A stretch of DNA of 54,484 bases. Origin: Treponema sp. (GTDB taxonomy: Bacteria > Spirochaetota > Spirochaetia > Treponematales > Breznakiellaceae). The notes below the pieces were generated by a model. It had not been told where the DNA came from, ran no database searches, and saw only the letters and a list, made by a program, of their open reading frames with translations. Numbering within the stretch: position 1 is the first letter of the stretch; the number at the start of each line of letters is the position of its first letter. The position numbers were made by a program, and so were the translations under genes. The stretch spans positions 1 to 54,484 of the forward strand of contig JAITIC010000112.1 of NCBI GenBank assembly GCA_031279635.1. Reading direction: 5' to 3'. Below, piece by piece: positions 1-7,454 of the stretch.

Positions 1-168
1 GCGACGATGGTAAGGGAAAAGCTGTACAAGAAGTGGACATTAAAGGAATTGCTCAAATATCTGGACCGGCTTCATCTTCAATACATTTCCGGTAACCGTA
101 TACTTTATCCGCTTACCAGGAAACAAAAAGAAATTTATCAGGCTTTTTCTACTAAAAACCCTGTGTAG
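1..168 (+). pseudogene. C-terminal end of a transposase-like protein (cut by window edge)
   Basis: An open frame enters from the left edge and stops at TAG 166-168, giving about 55 residues. They are basic and end in a Leu/Lys-rich helix, then a short beta-hairpin-like stretch and LTRKQKEIYQAF. This resembles the extreme C-terminus of IS1634/IS4-superfamily transposases, where 'kxQkeil' is common. The catalytic DDE residues would lie outside the window, so it is not known whether the gene is intact. Family assignment is by eye and tentative; any basic DNA-binding protein could look similar. Confidence 0.4.
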
Positions 169-220
169 GTATACTTTCGCCTAGATTTCAGGTTGAAAGT
201 AAATGCAATGCTCTCGTAAC

Positions 221-236
221 GGAACACCGGTGTTCC
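221..236. terminator. Perfect 16-bp palindrome after the transposase-like gene
   Basis: GGAACACCGGTGTTCC is a perfect palindrome between the transposase-like end (168) and the GH2 stop (308), which converge. It could be a protein-binding dyad or part of a bidirectional terminator. There is no clear T-tract on either side. Confidence 0.3.
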
Positions 237-307
237 CCTAAATGAATATTCAATTTCTCAATATTTCCGATGAGGTTAAATTCTTCAAATCCCCGCCGCG
301 GCGCCGG

Positions 308-2101
308 TTACCGTTCCCGGTAAAACGCCTGCATCACATAGAAGGCCGCTTTTTTGGTTTTCCGGTCCGCGTCTATAAGGCCCTTGCGGTTGTATCCTTC
401 CTGATAGCGGTTGAAACGCCGGGGGCAGCGGAAATCGTAGAGTATCCAGGGGCTGAGGCCCGCGATAAAGGGGTATTGTTTGAACATTTCCACCTGTTTC
501 TGATACAGCGCCTTTTGACAGTCTTCTGAAAATAAATCGTCTGCCGTACCCCGCTGCCCGCTCCGCGCGCCGCCGCCGAATTCGGTGATGATTACCGGCT
601 TTTCAGGATCGGAATTGGCAAGTATGGCGGACAGTTTGCCGAAGTCCCGCTCATACCAGCCGTAATATTCGTTGACGCCGGTAACATCAAGAAACGCGGA
701 AAGCGGGTCCTCGATTTTGAGCTTTGTCGTATTGACGAGGCATGCCGCCGACACCAGCCGCGTCTCGTCCAGCGTCCGGGCTTTTTGTACCAGATTGGAC
801 ATGAACACCAGCCGGTCTTTCGTGTCGGCGTTTTCATTTCCCACGGACCAGATGATAACACTGGCGCGGTTGCGGTCGCGGAGGATAAGCTCGCACAATT
901 GGTTTTCCGCGTCCCGGTAGGTGTTTTGATGGTGAAAGGCGACGGCCCAGTAGACGGGAATTTCTTCCCAGAGCAGTACCCCTTCCTCGTCGGCTATGCG
1001 CGCGAAACACCGGTCATGGGGATAGTGGGCAAGCCGCAGGTAATTGCCGTTCATTTCTTTCAGGTCACGAATAGTCGCCCTGACGATTTCGGGATTGGTG
1101 GTTTTTCCCAACAGGTAATGATCCTCGTGAACGGAAATCCCCTTGAGAAAGATTTTTTTGCCGTTGAGCAAAATGTGCTGCCCTTTTGCCCTGATTTCCC
1201 GAAAGCCGACGCGGTCCGTCACCCTGTCCGTTCCGCCTCCTTCGGAATGAAAAGAAAGGGAAACGTCGTACAGTTTCGGATTGTCAGGGCTCCAGAGAAT
1301 CAGTTTTCCGGGACCGGGGGAGAAAACGCAGGAACCGTCTGCTGCTATCGCAGCTTCCTGCCGGACGCCGAGTTCGGGAATCTCAAGGAGGATTTTTCCC
1401 CGGCCTGAGACGCCGCAGTCCAGGCGGATCTTCGAAAATGTCCCGTCCGGAACGAGCCTTAAAAACCAGTCTTTGATATAATCCTTCGGGGTACGGATCA
1501 GATACACGCCGCGGTACAGGCCGCCGTAGTTAAACCAGTCCGTGTTGTCCATGGGAATGCGAAAACGGCTGCGGCGGGCATCCACCACCACGAGCAGGCG
1601 GTTTTGCCTGTTTGCTTTTACCAAATCGCCGATATCAACGGTGAAGGGGGTGGAGCCGCCGTCATGGGTTCCGGCAAAAATCCCGTTCAGGAATACCGAG
1701 GTTTCATAAGAGGCCCCTTCAAAACAGAGGAAAGGCCGCTCCCCCGTTTCTTTGGGAACGTAACAGAAATCCCGCACGTAGATGCCGGAGCCTTCAAAAT
1801 AAAAGAGTTCCCGTTCCCGGATGTTCCAGGTATCAGGCACGCTGATCCTTTCCCAGGCGTCAAAGTCCCAGTCCACCGGCTGTTCGGCCCCGTTGCCGTC
1901 ATGCCGTATTTCCTTAAACCATTTCGCCCTGCGGCAGGTGTCGTAGGGGTCGGCGTGGAAAAACCATTTGCCGTTAAGGGATTCGCTTTCCCTGCCCGCG
2001 ATAGTGATAAGGCGGCGGTGATCCAGCATTGTTTTGGTATATTCCGATTCGTAGCCGGCGTTGTGAATATCGGCGACGTAATTTTCCGATGTTTCATCCA
2101 T
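308..2101 (-). CDS. Glycoside hydrolase family 2, probable beta-glucuronidase
   Basis: 597-residue GH2 enzyme with a jelly-roll sugar-binding domain (about 40-200), an Ig-like domain and a C-terminal TIM barrel. The acid/base Glu is about residue 423 in WSVGNE and the nucleophile Glu is about 507 in IITEFGGGA. Near the C-terminus YNRKGL (about 570-575) supplies an Asn-x-Lys, the element that in E. coli GusA contacts the uronate carboxylate, so a glucuronidase is favoured over a galactosidase. There is no signal peptide, so it should act in the cytoplasm on imported oligosaccharides. The start at 2101 follows an AAGAGAGA ribosome site; a longer frame to 2152 would overlap the upstream permease stop (2115). 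It is the last gene of the TCS/ABC run. Substrate is inferred; beta-galactosidase is the alternative. Confidence 0.85.
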   Translation of the reverse strand: MDETSENYVADIHNAGYESEYTKTMLDHRRLITIAGRESESLNGKWFFHADPYDTCRRAKWFKEIRHDGNGAEQPVDWDFDAWERISVPDTWNIRERELFYFEGSGIYVRDFCYVPKETGERPFLCFEGASYETSVFLNGIFAGTHDGGSTPFTVDIGDLVKANRQNRLLVVVDARRSRFRIPMDNTDWFNYGGLYRGVYLIRTPKDYIKDWFLRLVPDGTFSKIRLDCGVSGRGKILLEIPELGVRQEAAIAADGSCVFSPGPGKLILWSPDNPKLYDVSLSFHSEGGGTDRVTDRVGFREIRAKGQHILLNGKKIFLKGISVHEDHYLLGKTTNPEIVRATIRDLKEMNGNYLRLAHYPHDRCFARIADEEGVLLWEEIPVYWAVAFHHQNTYRDAENQLCELILRDRNRASVIIWSVGNENADTKDRLVFMSNLVQKARTLDETRLVSAACLVNTTKLKIEDPLSAFLDVTGVNEYYGWYERDFGKLSAILANSDPEKPVIITEFGGGARSGQRGTADDLFSEDCQKALYQKQVEMFKQYPFIAGLSPWILYDFRCPRRFNRYQEGYNRKGLIDADRKTKKAAFYVMQAFYRER

Positions 2102-2114
2102 GAGTATCTCTCTT

Positions 2115-2975
2115 TTAACCTTTAATTCCCGTGGAGGCGATGCCCTGCACAAAGTAACGCTGCAATGAAAGGAAAATAAACAGAACCGGAATCAGCGCCA
2201 CCACGCTGGCCGCCATGATAAGGCCGTATTCGCTTGAATATTGGGAAATAAACATCCGCAGCCCTATCTGTATGGTTTTCAGTTCCGTTCTGGTCAGGTA
2301 AATCATCGGCCCCAAAAAATCGTTCCAGGTATTGACGAAGGTGATGATGGTCAGCGTCGAGAGCGCGGGCTTGGACAGGGGAAGCATGATCCGCAGCCAT
2401 ATGCTGTATTCGGAGAGGCCGTCAATCCAGGCGGCTTCCCGCAGTTCATTGGGGATGCTTTCATAAAACTGTTTCATCATAAACACCCCGAAGGCGGAAA
2501 AAGCCTGCAGACATATAATGGCCATGTGGGTATTGTTCAGCCCCATGGCCCGCATCAAAATAAACTGGGGAACCATGTAGGCCTGCCAGGGAACGGCAAT
2601 GGTGGCGATATATCCCAGAAAAAGAATCCGGCAGCCGGGAAAGCGCAGTTTGGCGAAGGCGTAGGCGGCAAAGCTGGAGCTTAAAAGCTGCAAAAAAGTT
2701 ACGATGACCGAAAGTTTTACCGTGTTCAGAATAAAAGTCCCCAGGGGGATTTTGGTCCATATATCGGAATAGTTTTTCCACCGGGGATTTTCAGGGATCC
2801 ATTTCATCGGAAAAGTGAATACGTCCCTGTTTAATTTCAGGGAAGAGGACAGCATCCAGGCAAAGGGGATCAGCATGATAAAGCACATAACGATAAGGAG
2901 CAGATACAGGGCCGTGTAATACCAGGGGTGTTTTGTGCGCAACAGGATTTGGTTTTTTTCAGCTAACACACGCAC
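2115..2975 (-). CDS. Sugar ABC transporter permease, MalG/UgpE type
   Basis: 286-residue inner-membrane permease with six predicted membrane segments, the first at about 20-42. The conserved cytoplasmic EAA loop is seen as REAAWIDGLSEYSIWLRIMLPLSKPAL (given as a region, about 180-206), with the EAA...G core that docks on the ATPase. It pairs with the MalF-type permease immediately upstream (7-bp gap) and the family 1 binding protein. It ends with the usual family C-terminus, GIKG. No ATPase is encoded in this cluster, so a shared MsmX/UgpC-like ATPase elsewhere is expected. Confidence 0.93.
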   Translation of the reverse strand: MRVLAEKNQILLRTKHPWYYTALYLLLIVMCFIMLIPFAWMLSSSLKLNRDVFTFPMKWIPENPRWKNYSDIWTKIPLGTFILNTVKLSVIVTFLQLLSSSFAAYAFAKLRFPGCRILFLGYIATIAVPWQAYMVPQFILMRAMGLNNTHMAIICLQAFSAFGVFMMKQFYESIPNELREAAWIDGLSEYSIWLRIMLPLSKPALSTLTIITFVNTWNDFLGPMIYLTRTELKTIQIGLRMFISQYSSEYGLIMAASVVALIPVLFIFLSLQRYFVQGIASTGIKG

Positions 2976-2982
2976 CTTCCTA

Positions 2983-3894
2983 TTACCCCAGGCGTTTTTC
3001 GCCCCGGAACTGAATCAGGGTTATCCCCAGAACCAGCGCGAACAGAACCATGGCGATGGCGCTGGCATAGCCGAATTCAAGGGAGCGGAAAGCGGTATTG
3101 TATATCTGGTAGACCAGAACCCGCGTGGTATTGGTAAGCTGATTATCCCCGCCGGCAAACAGGTTGATAAAAATGTCGTACACCTTAAAGGAACTGATAA
3201 TAAGCATCATCAAATTAAAAAAGGTGGTGGGGGCAAGCTGGGGCAGCGTTACGTGACGGAAACGCTGCCAGCTGTTGGCCCCGTCAAGGCTCACCGCTTC
3301 GTACAATTCCTGGTTTACCCCCTGCAGGCCCGCGAGGTATATCACCATGTAGTAGCCCATGTTTTTCCACACGCTGAAAAAAACAACTGTGGGGATGGCC
3401 CATCTGCGGTCCGCGGCCCAGCCGGGAAGCTCTTCGATGGGGATTCCCGTCAGGGCGTTGAGCAGGTTATTGACCGGCCCCCGCGTCGGACTGAAGATAA
3501 AATTCCACACCGCCGCAACCGCCACGAGGGAGGCCACATACGGAAAAAAAGAAACGGTTCTGAAAAAATTCCGCCCTTTTATTTTCTGATTGAGCAGTAT
3601 GGCGAGAAAAAGCGCGCAGCCCAGGGTCAGGGGGACCACCCCTCCCGTGTAGATGATCGTATTCCAAAGGGCCCGCAAAAAGATGGCGTCCTGAAAGAGG
3701 CGGATAAAATTTTCAAAGCCCGCGAATACAATGGGGTTTGCCCCGTCCCATTTTAAAAAGGAGAGCACCAGGGCAAACACCAGCGGAACGAGGGTAAACA
3801 CCGCGAAACCGAGAAAATTCGGGGCGATAAACGTATACGCCACGATGATTTCTTTTGTTTTTTTTGTCATCCCCCTGTTCCGCGCCGCGTTCAT
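2983..3894 (-). CDS. Sugar ABC transporter permease, MalF/UgpA type
   Basis: 303-residue permease. The N-terminus (MTKKTKEIIVAYTFIAPN) leads into the first membrane helix, and the EAA loop lies near residues 200-225 (ELYEAVSLDGANSWQRF). It forms the heterodimeric channel with the MalG-type protein downstream and receives sugar from the binding protein encoded 4 bp upstream. The start at 3894 has a GGAAGG ribosome site overlapping the end of the binding-protein gene; an internal Met (residue 9) is an alternative. Substrate is inferred from neighbours as uronate-containing oligosaccharides. Confidence 0.93.
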   Translation of the reverse strand: MNAARNRGMTKKTKEIIVAYTFIAPNFLGFAVFTLVPLVFALVLSFLKWDGANPIVFAGFENFIRLFQDAIFLRALWNTIIYTGGVVPLTLGCALFLAILLNQKIKGRNFFRTVSFFPYVASLVAVAAVWNFIFSPTRGPVNNLLNALTGIPIEELPGWAADRRWAIPTVVFFSVWKNMGYYMVIYLAGLQGVNQELYEAVSLDGANSWQRFRHVTLPQLAPTTFFNLMMLIISSFKVYDIFINLFAGGDNQLTNTTRVLVYQIYNTAFRSLEFGYASAIAMVLFALVLGITLIQFRGEKRLG

Positions 3895-3898
3895 TGCC

Positions 3899-5176
3899 TT
3901 ACCTTCCCAAAAGCCTGCGGACCCGGTCGTTCATTTCCTGTATACCCGCGCTGATGGTACTGTTTTCGGTCATGATGGCGTCGTGGGCCTCGTTGAGAAT
4001 AATTTCAATGTCCGCACTTTTTTCGTGCATGGGCATTTCGAGGTAGGTTTTATACACCTGCAGGGCTTCTTTGCTGCCCGCGTCCGTGGGGAAACCGGGA
4101 ATGGCGGTAATGGCGTTGATCACTTCCTGGTTCATGATCGCCGGGATGGTACCGGTTTTGGCAAGGATTGCGGCGCCCTCAGGACCGGAAACAAACCGCA
4201 TAAAGTCGAGGGCTGCGTCCTTGTTTTTTGAATTCCGGTTTACCGCGAGGGAGGTGATGGTTCCCAGGGTGGTTCCTGCCGGAACGCCCGCCGGGCGGGG
4301 GTATTTCGCCAGGCCCCAGTTTTTGGAAAGGGATTCCCCGGTTTTTACCTTGTCGATCTGGGTGGCGATAAACCATGTGCCCATATTGAGCATGGCGATC
4401 TGGTTGTTGAAGAAGGCCCCGGAATAATGGATGCCCCCGGTTTTCAGGGCGGCGTAGCTCTGCACAATGCCGTCGTCCTGTTGTTTAATGACCGCCTCGT
4501 AATAGGGAGTGAGGAAATCGTAGGTACCGTCCACAATGGTGTTTTTCCCGTCCAGGATGCCGAAAAGCTGGACCGCGCTCCGCCATGTGTGGTAATGGGC
4601 GCCGTAGGTTTTGCCGGCGCCGCTTCCCCGCGTAAGTCTTCTTGCCAAAGCGTCGTATTGCTCAAGGGTTATATCGTTGGAAGGGTAGGGGACTCCGGCG
4701 GCGTCAAAAAGATCCTTGTTATAAAAAATAAGCCAGAAGTCGCTGCGGAAGGGCAGGGCGTAAACCTCGCCGTTTACCGTGATTTGCTCGGTAGTGCCCC
4801 CGTACAGGGAAGTATTCACTCCCTTTGTTCTGATGAAACTGTTCAGGGGCTCCAGGCGGTTTTGCCGCACCAGGTTCGCGTAGCCGGGGATGTCCTTGAT
4901 AGACAGCACGTCAAGGTCCGCGCCGCCCGAGAGCTGAGTGCCCAGCACCGTCATAAAATCGGCGCTGCCCAGATCCACCGTTTCGATCTTTATCTGGGGA
5001 TTTTTCGCCTGGTACGCGTCAATCAGGGGTTTGTAATAGACCGTAAGGTCATAATCCCATATCGCCCATTTGATCGTGGTAACTCCGCTTCCCCTGCTGT
5101 CCGTCTGCCGCGCGCCGCCGGCAAAAAGTGAAACCGTGATTCCCAACGCAAGCAGGAAAACTAACATTCTTTTCAT
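3899..5176 (-). CDS. Family 1 extracellular solute-binding protein for oligosaccharides
   Basis: 425-residue periplasmic sugar-binding protein. It has a signal peptide of about 20 residues ending SLFAGGARQ, with no lipobox Cys; the same FAGGA junction recurs in PstS of this window. The mature part has the family 1 pattern, including the central segment with 'FRSDFWLIFYNKDLFDAAG' (about 142-160) and the C-terminal 'GPEGAAILAKTG'. An AGGAGG ribosome site precedes the start. The 130-bp region upstream, between it and the response regulator, holds a TATACT -10 element and two GTAC-centred sites, so it probably has its own regulated promoter. The sugar is inferred from the adjacent GH2, lyase and GH88 genes. 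Confidence 0.92.
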   Translation of the reverse strand: MKRMLVFLLALGITVSLFAGGARQTDSRGSGVTTIKWAIWDYDLTVYYKPLIDAYQAKNPQIKIETVDLGSADFMTVLGTQLSGGADLDVLSIKDIPGYANLVRQNRLEPLNSFIRTKGVNTSLYGGTTEQITVNGEVYALPFRSDFWLIFYNKDLFDAAGVPYPSNDITLEQYDALARRLTRGSGAGKTYGAHYHTWRSAVQLFGILDGKNTIVDGTYDFLTPYYEAVIKQQDDGIVQSYAALKTGGIHYSGAFFNNQIAMLNMGTWFIATQIDKVKTGESLSKNWGLAKYPRPAGVPAGTTLGTITSLAVNRNSKNKDAALDFMRFVSGPEGAAILAKTGTIPAIMNQEVINAITAIPGFPTDAGSKEALQVYKTYLEMPMHEKSADIEIILNEAHDAIMTENSTISAGIQEMNDRVRRLLGR

Positions 5177-5206
5177 CTCTTTCCTCCTGAAAAATCAATT
5201 TATGCT

Positions 5207-5271
5207 AGTATAAGGCGGTTTCGGCTGTTTGAACAGTTACCAAAGTACTTTTTTTATAGTATTAAAGTACC
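5207..5271 (-). promoter_or_regulatory. Putative promoter and GTAC-centred sites upstream of the binding-protein gene
   Basis: On the minus strand TATACT (5212-5207) is a -10 candidate about 30 bp before the ATG. Upstream lie AAAGTACTTT, a perfect 10-bp palindrome (5242-5251), and AAAGTACC (5264-5271). Their GTAC centres are 22 bp apart, close to two helical turns. No good -35 is visible at normal spacing, as expected for an activated promoter. The adjacent response regulator is the obvious candidate ligand; this is inference. Confidence 0.4.
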
Positions 5272-5308
5272 GATTCAGCCATACGGCATTTTGCAGGCGC
5301 GTTTTCCG

Positions 5309-5977
5309 TCAGCGCTTGTTTGCCAGCCTGATTATCTCAAACCGGTTTTTTACCCCAAGTTTTGCGTAAATGGTGCTTACCTGGTTTTTTACCGTCTGCG
5401 GGGCAAGGTTTAATTGTTCCGCTATTTCCTCGTTTTCATAACCGGTTGTTATAAACGTGAAAATTTCCCGTTCCCGGTTGGTCAGCGTTTTGAGCCAGGG
5501 CAGGGATTGGGATATATCCTGCGAATCATTGCCGCCGCTTTCTTTGGCGTTGTATTTTTGCTGCACCATTTTTCGCGCTATTTCGGGGGATATCTGTATT
5601 ATGTTGTTTTTTAAGGCCCGGATTGCGGTAATAAGTTCCGTCGGGGAAATTGCCTTTAAGAGATAGCCCGAAGCCCCCGCCAGAATCGCCGCCCGCACGT
5701 ATTCGTCCTCGTCATAGGTTGACAGCATAATGATTTTAATTGCAGGATACCCGGCTTTTATAATGCTTACCGCTTCAACGCCGCCCATTTCCGGCATAAG
5801 CACGTCCATAAGTATTATATCGGGATGCTTTTTCTCCGCCATTGAAACGGCCGCCTTGCCGTTTGCGGCGGTACCGACAACCTCCAGATCCTCCGCATAA
5901 TTGGAAAGGAAGGTGCTCAGACTTTCGATAATCAAAGATTGATCGTCAACGAGCAGTATTTTGGTCTTTGATTCCAT
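5309..5977 (-). CDS. NarL/FixJ-family response regulator
   Basis: 222-residue DNA-binding response regulator. The receiver domain (about 5-122) carries the acidic pair D11-D12, the phospho-acceptor D58 in DIILMD, the switch Thr/Ser in MLSTYDED and the conserved Lys in YLLKA. A LuxR-type helix-turn-helix follows (about 158-217: LTNREREIF...NEEIAEQL...TVKNQVSTIYAKL). The start lies 1 bp after the kinase stop, so the two are translationally coupled. It sits directly upstream of the binding-protein/permease/GH2 genes and divergent from the lyase/GH88 genes, so it probably controls both arms in response to the sugar. Confidence 0.94.
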   Translation of the reverse strand: MESKTKILLVDDQSLIIESLSTFLSNYAEDLEVVGTAANGKAAVSMAEKKHPDIILMDVLMPEMGGVEAVSIIKAGYPAIKIIMLSTYDEDEYVRAAILAGASGYLLKAISPTELITAIRALKNNIIQISPEIARKMVQQKYNAKESGGNDSQDISQSLPWLKTLTNREREIFTFITTGYENEEIAEQLNLAPQTVKNQVSTIYAKLGVKNRFEIIRLANKR

Positions 5978-5978
5978 A

Positions 5979-7253
5979 TCAGCAAACTCCTTTGTTGACC
6001 AGCGGGATGGTTATTTTAAGGCGGAACCCGCCTTCGGGAGGCGAAGATACCGCAAGGGAGCCTCCGACCGATTCAAGCCGTTCTTCCATACCGGCAAGCC
6101 CGATTCCCTTGACAATATTTGAGGAACCGATGCCGTTGTCGGTAACGGTCATGGTAAAACCCTGGGGGAATTCCCAGAAGTGCATCAAAATATGGGTCGC
6201 CTTTCCGTGCCGTATCGAATTGGTAAAGGCTTCCTGAATAATCCGCATAAGGACCCTGTTTATGGCGGGGCCGTAATCGGGCTTTATATTCCCCCATTCA
6301 ACCGAAACCGCTATCCCGGTAACTTCCTCAAATATTTCCTTTAACTGGTAAATAGTTTCAATGCTCTGATGATACGGCTCCTGGATTTTCCGGATCAGAT
6401 GCAGGGTATCCCTGGTATCGTTCAAACCCTTTGAGGCCAGATTGCGTATTTTGTGAAAAATTTCCTGGGAACTTGCCGTTCCCATTTCACCGCAGCTTAC
6501 CGCCGCGTCGGCCACCAGAATAATATTGCTGAAAGCGTAGCCGCAGCTGTCGTGGAGATCGCGGGTAAGACGCAGCCGCTCCTGTTTTTCCGCTTCTTCC
6601 CCCCGCTGTTTTACCAGCTCCTGGAGCCGGTGATTAAAAAGCAGCAGTTTGGTGCTCACGAAATTAAGATGGCCGATGGTTTTTTTATCATATATGTATT
6701 TGCCCATAAAAAAACGCAGTAAAACGACGGTGAGCGACGCGAAACATAAAATAATCGTCATGGTATATGTTTCCGAAAAAGAAGGTTTTACAAATTGGGA
6801 TCCTCCCAATGACAAACCCATAAAAGAAGGATGAATCATAAACAGTAAAAACAGCAATATGCAGCATAACGATAGTATTAAGCATTTGGGCGGGGGAAAT
6901 ACCATGAGCGCCGTAATATAGGCAAGATATATAAAAAGATTGATTGTAAACAGATCGTTCAATGCGTATACACTGAGAACCGCGGCAGCAAATCCCGTTA
7001 TGAGACATAAACGCCGCAGAAAAGGAACGGAAGAAAAAATACATCCAAACAGGGCGGCGCTGTACAGTGTAAAGGGTATATAAAAAGTCCGCAGAAAAAT
7101 AACGCGGTTAAGCGTTTTATCTGCACCGATAACAAGCGGAATTTCGGCGGCGGGGGTGTTGTACTTCAGCGTAAACACGATTAGCGCGCTTAAAAGCGGA
7201 ATTGCGGCCATAAAGGCAGGTATGATCCGGTAGCATATCCGCTGTGTTTTCAT
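5979..7253 (-). CDS. Membrane sensor histidine kinase, HisKA_3 (NarX/DesK-like) family
   Basis: About 424 residues. The N-terminal half has some six hydrophobic segments between about residues 12 and 185. It is followed by a coiled linker (about 195-228), a HisKA_3 dimerisation domain with the phospho-acceptor His at about 234 (TRDLHDSCGYAFS), and a HATPase_c domain whose N-box carries QEAFTNSIRHGKA and whose G-box is GIGLAGMEERL. It has no periplasmic sensor domain, so it probably senses through the membrane part or the transporter. Start: ATG 7253 with AGAGGA 5 bp upstream; a GTG one codon earlier is less likely. Confidence 0.93.
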   Translation of the reverse strand: MKTQRICYRIIPAFMAAIPLLSALIVFTLKYNTPAAEIPLVIGADKTLNRVIFLRTFYIPFTLYSAALFGCIFSSVPFLRRLCLITGFAAAVLSVYALNDLFTINLFIYLAYITALMVFPPPKCLILSLCCILLFLLFMIHPSFMGLSLGGSQFVKPSFSETYTMTIILCFASLTVVLLRFFMGKYIYDKKTIGHLNFVSTKLLLFNHRLQELVKQRGEEAEKQERLRLTRDLHDSCGYAFSNIILVADAAVSCGEMGTASSQEIFHKIRNLASKGLNDTRDTLHLIRKIQEPYHQSIETIYQLKEIFEEVTGIAVSVEWGNIKPDYGPAINRVLMRIIQEAFTNSIRHGKATHILMHFWEFPQGFTMTVTDNGIGSSNIVKGIGLAGMEERLESVGGSLAVSSPPEGGFRLKITIPLVNKGVC

Positions 7254-7358
7254 CACTATCCTCTGCGTGAATACGCACGGCGTCTCACAAACCGACAGAA
7301 CGCAATGCTGTTCTTATAAACCGAAACCGCACAAAAGTCAACCGGGGGATAACGCTGT

Positions 7359-7374
7359 TAGTACCAGGGTACTA
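7359..7374. promoter_or_regulatory. 16-bp palindromic operator candidate upstream of the lyase promoter
   Basis: TAGTACCAGGGTACTA is a perfect dyad (7-2-7), centred about 56 bp before the likely transcription start of the 7387-7416 promoter. That is a typical activator position. It contains two GTAC cores, the same core seen twice before the divergent binding-protein gene, which suggests one regulator serves both. Inference from sequence only. Confidence 0.45.
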
Positions 7375-7386
7375 TTTTCTTCTTCA

Positions 7387-7416
7387 TTGACATTCTTAAA
7401 AGCATATTTCTATCAT
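7387..7416 (+). promoter_or_regulatory. Sigma70-type promoter for the lyase/GH88 operon
   Basis: TTGACA (7387-7392), an 18-bp spacer, then TATCAT (7411-7416). Transcription would start near 7423, giving a leader of about 30 nt carrying GGAGG (7444-7448) before the lyase start. Confidence 0.6.
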
Positions 7417-7454
7417 GTGGTGATTTTCAGGCTGAAACTATACGGAGGAAAATG

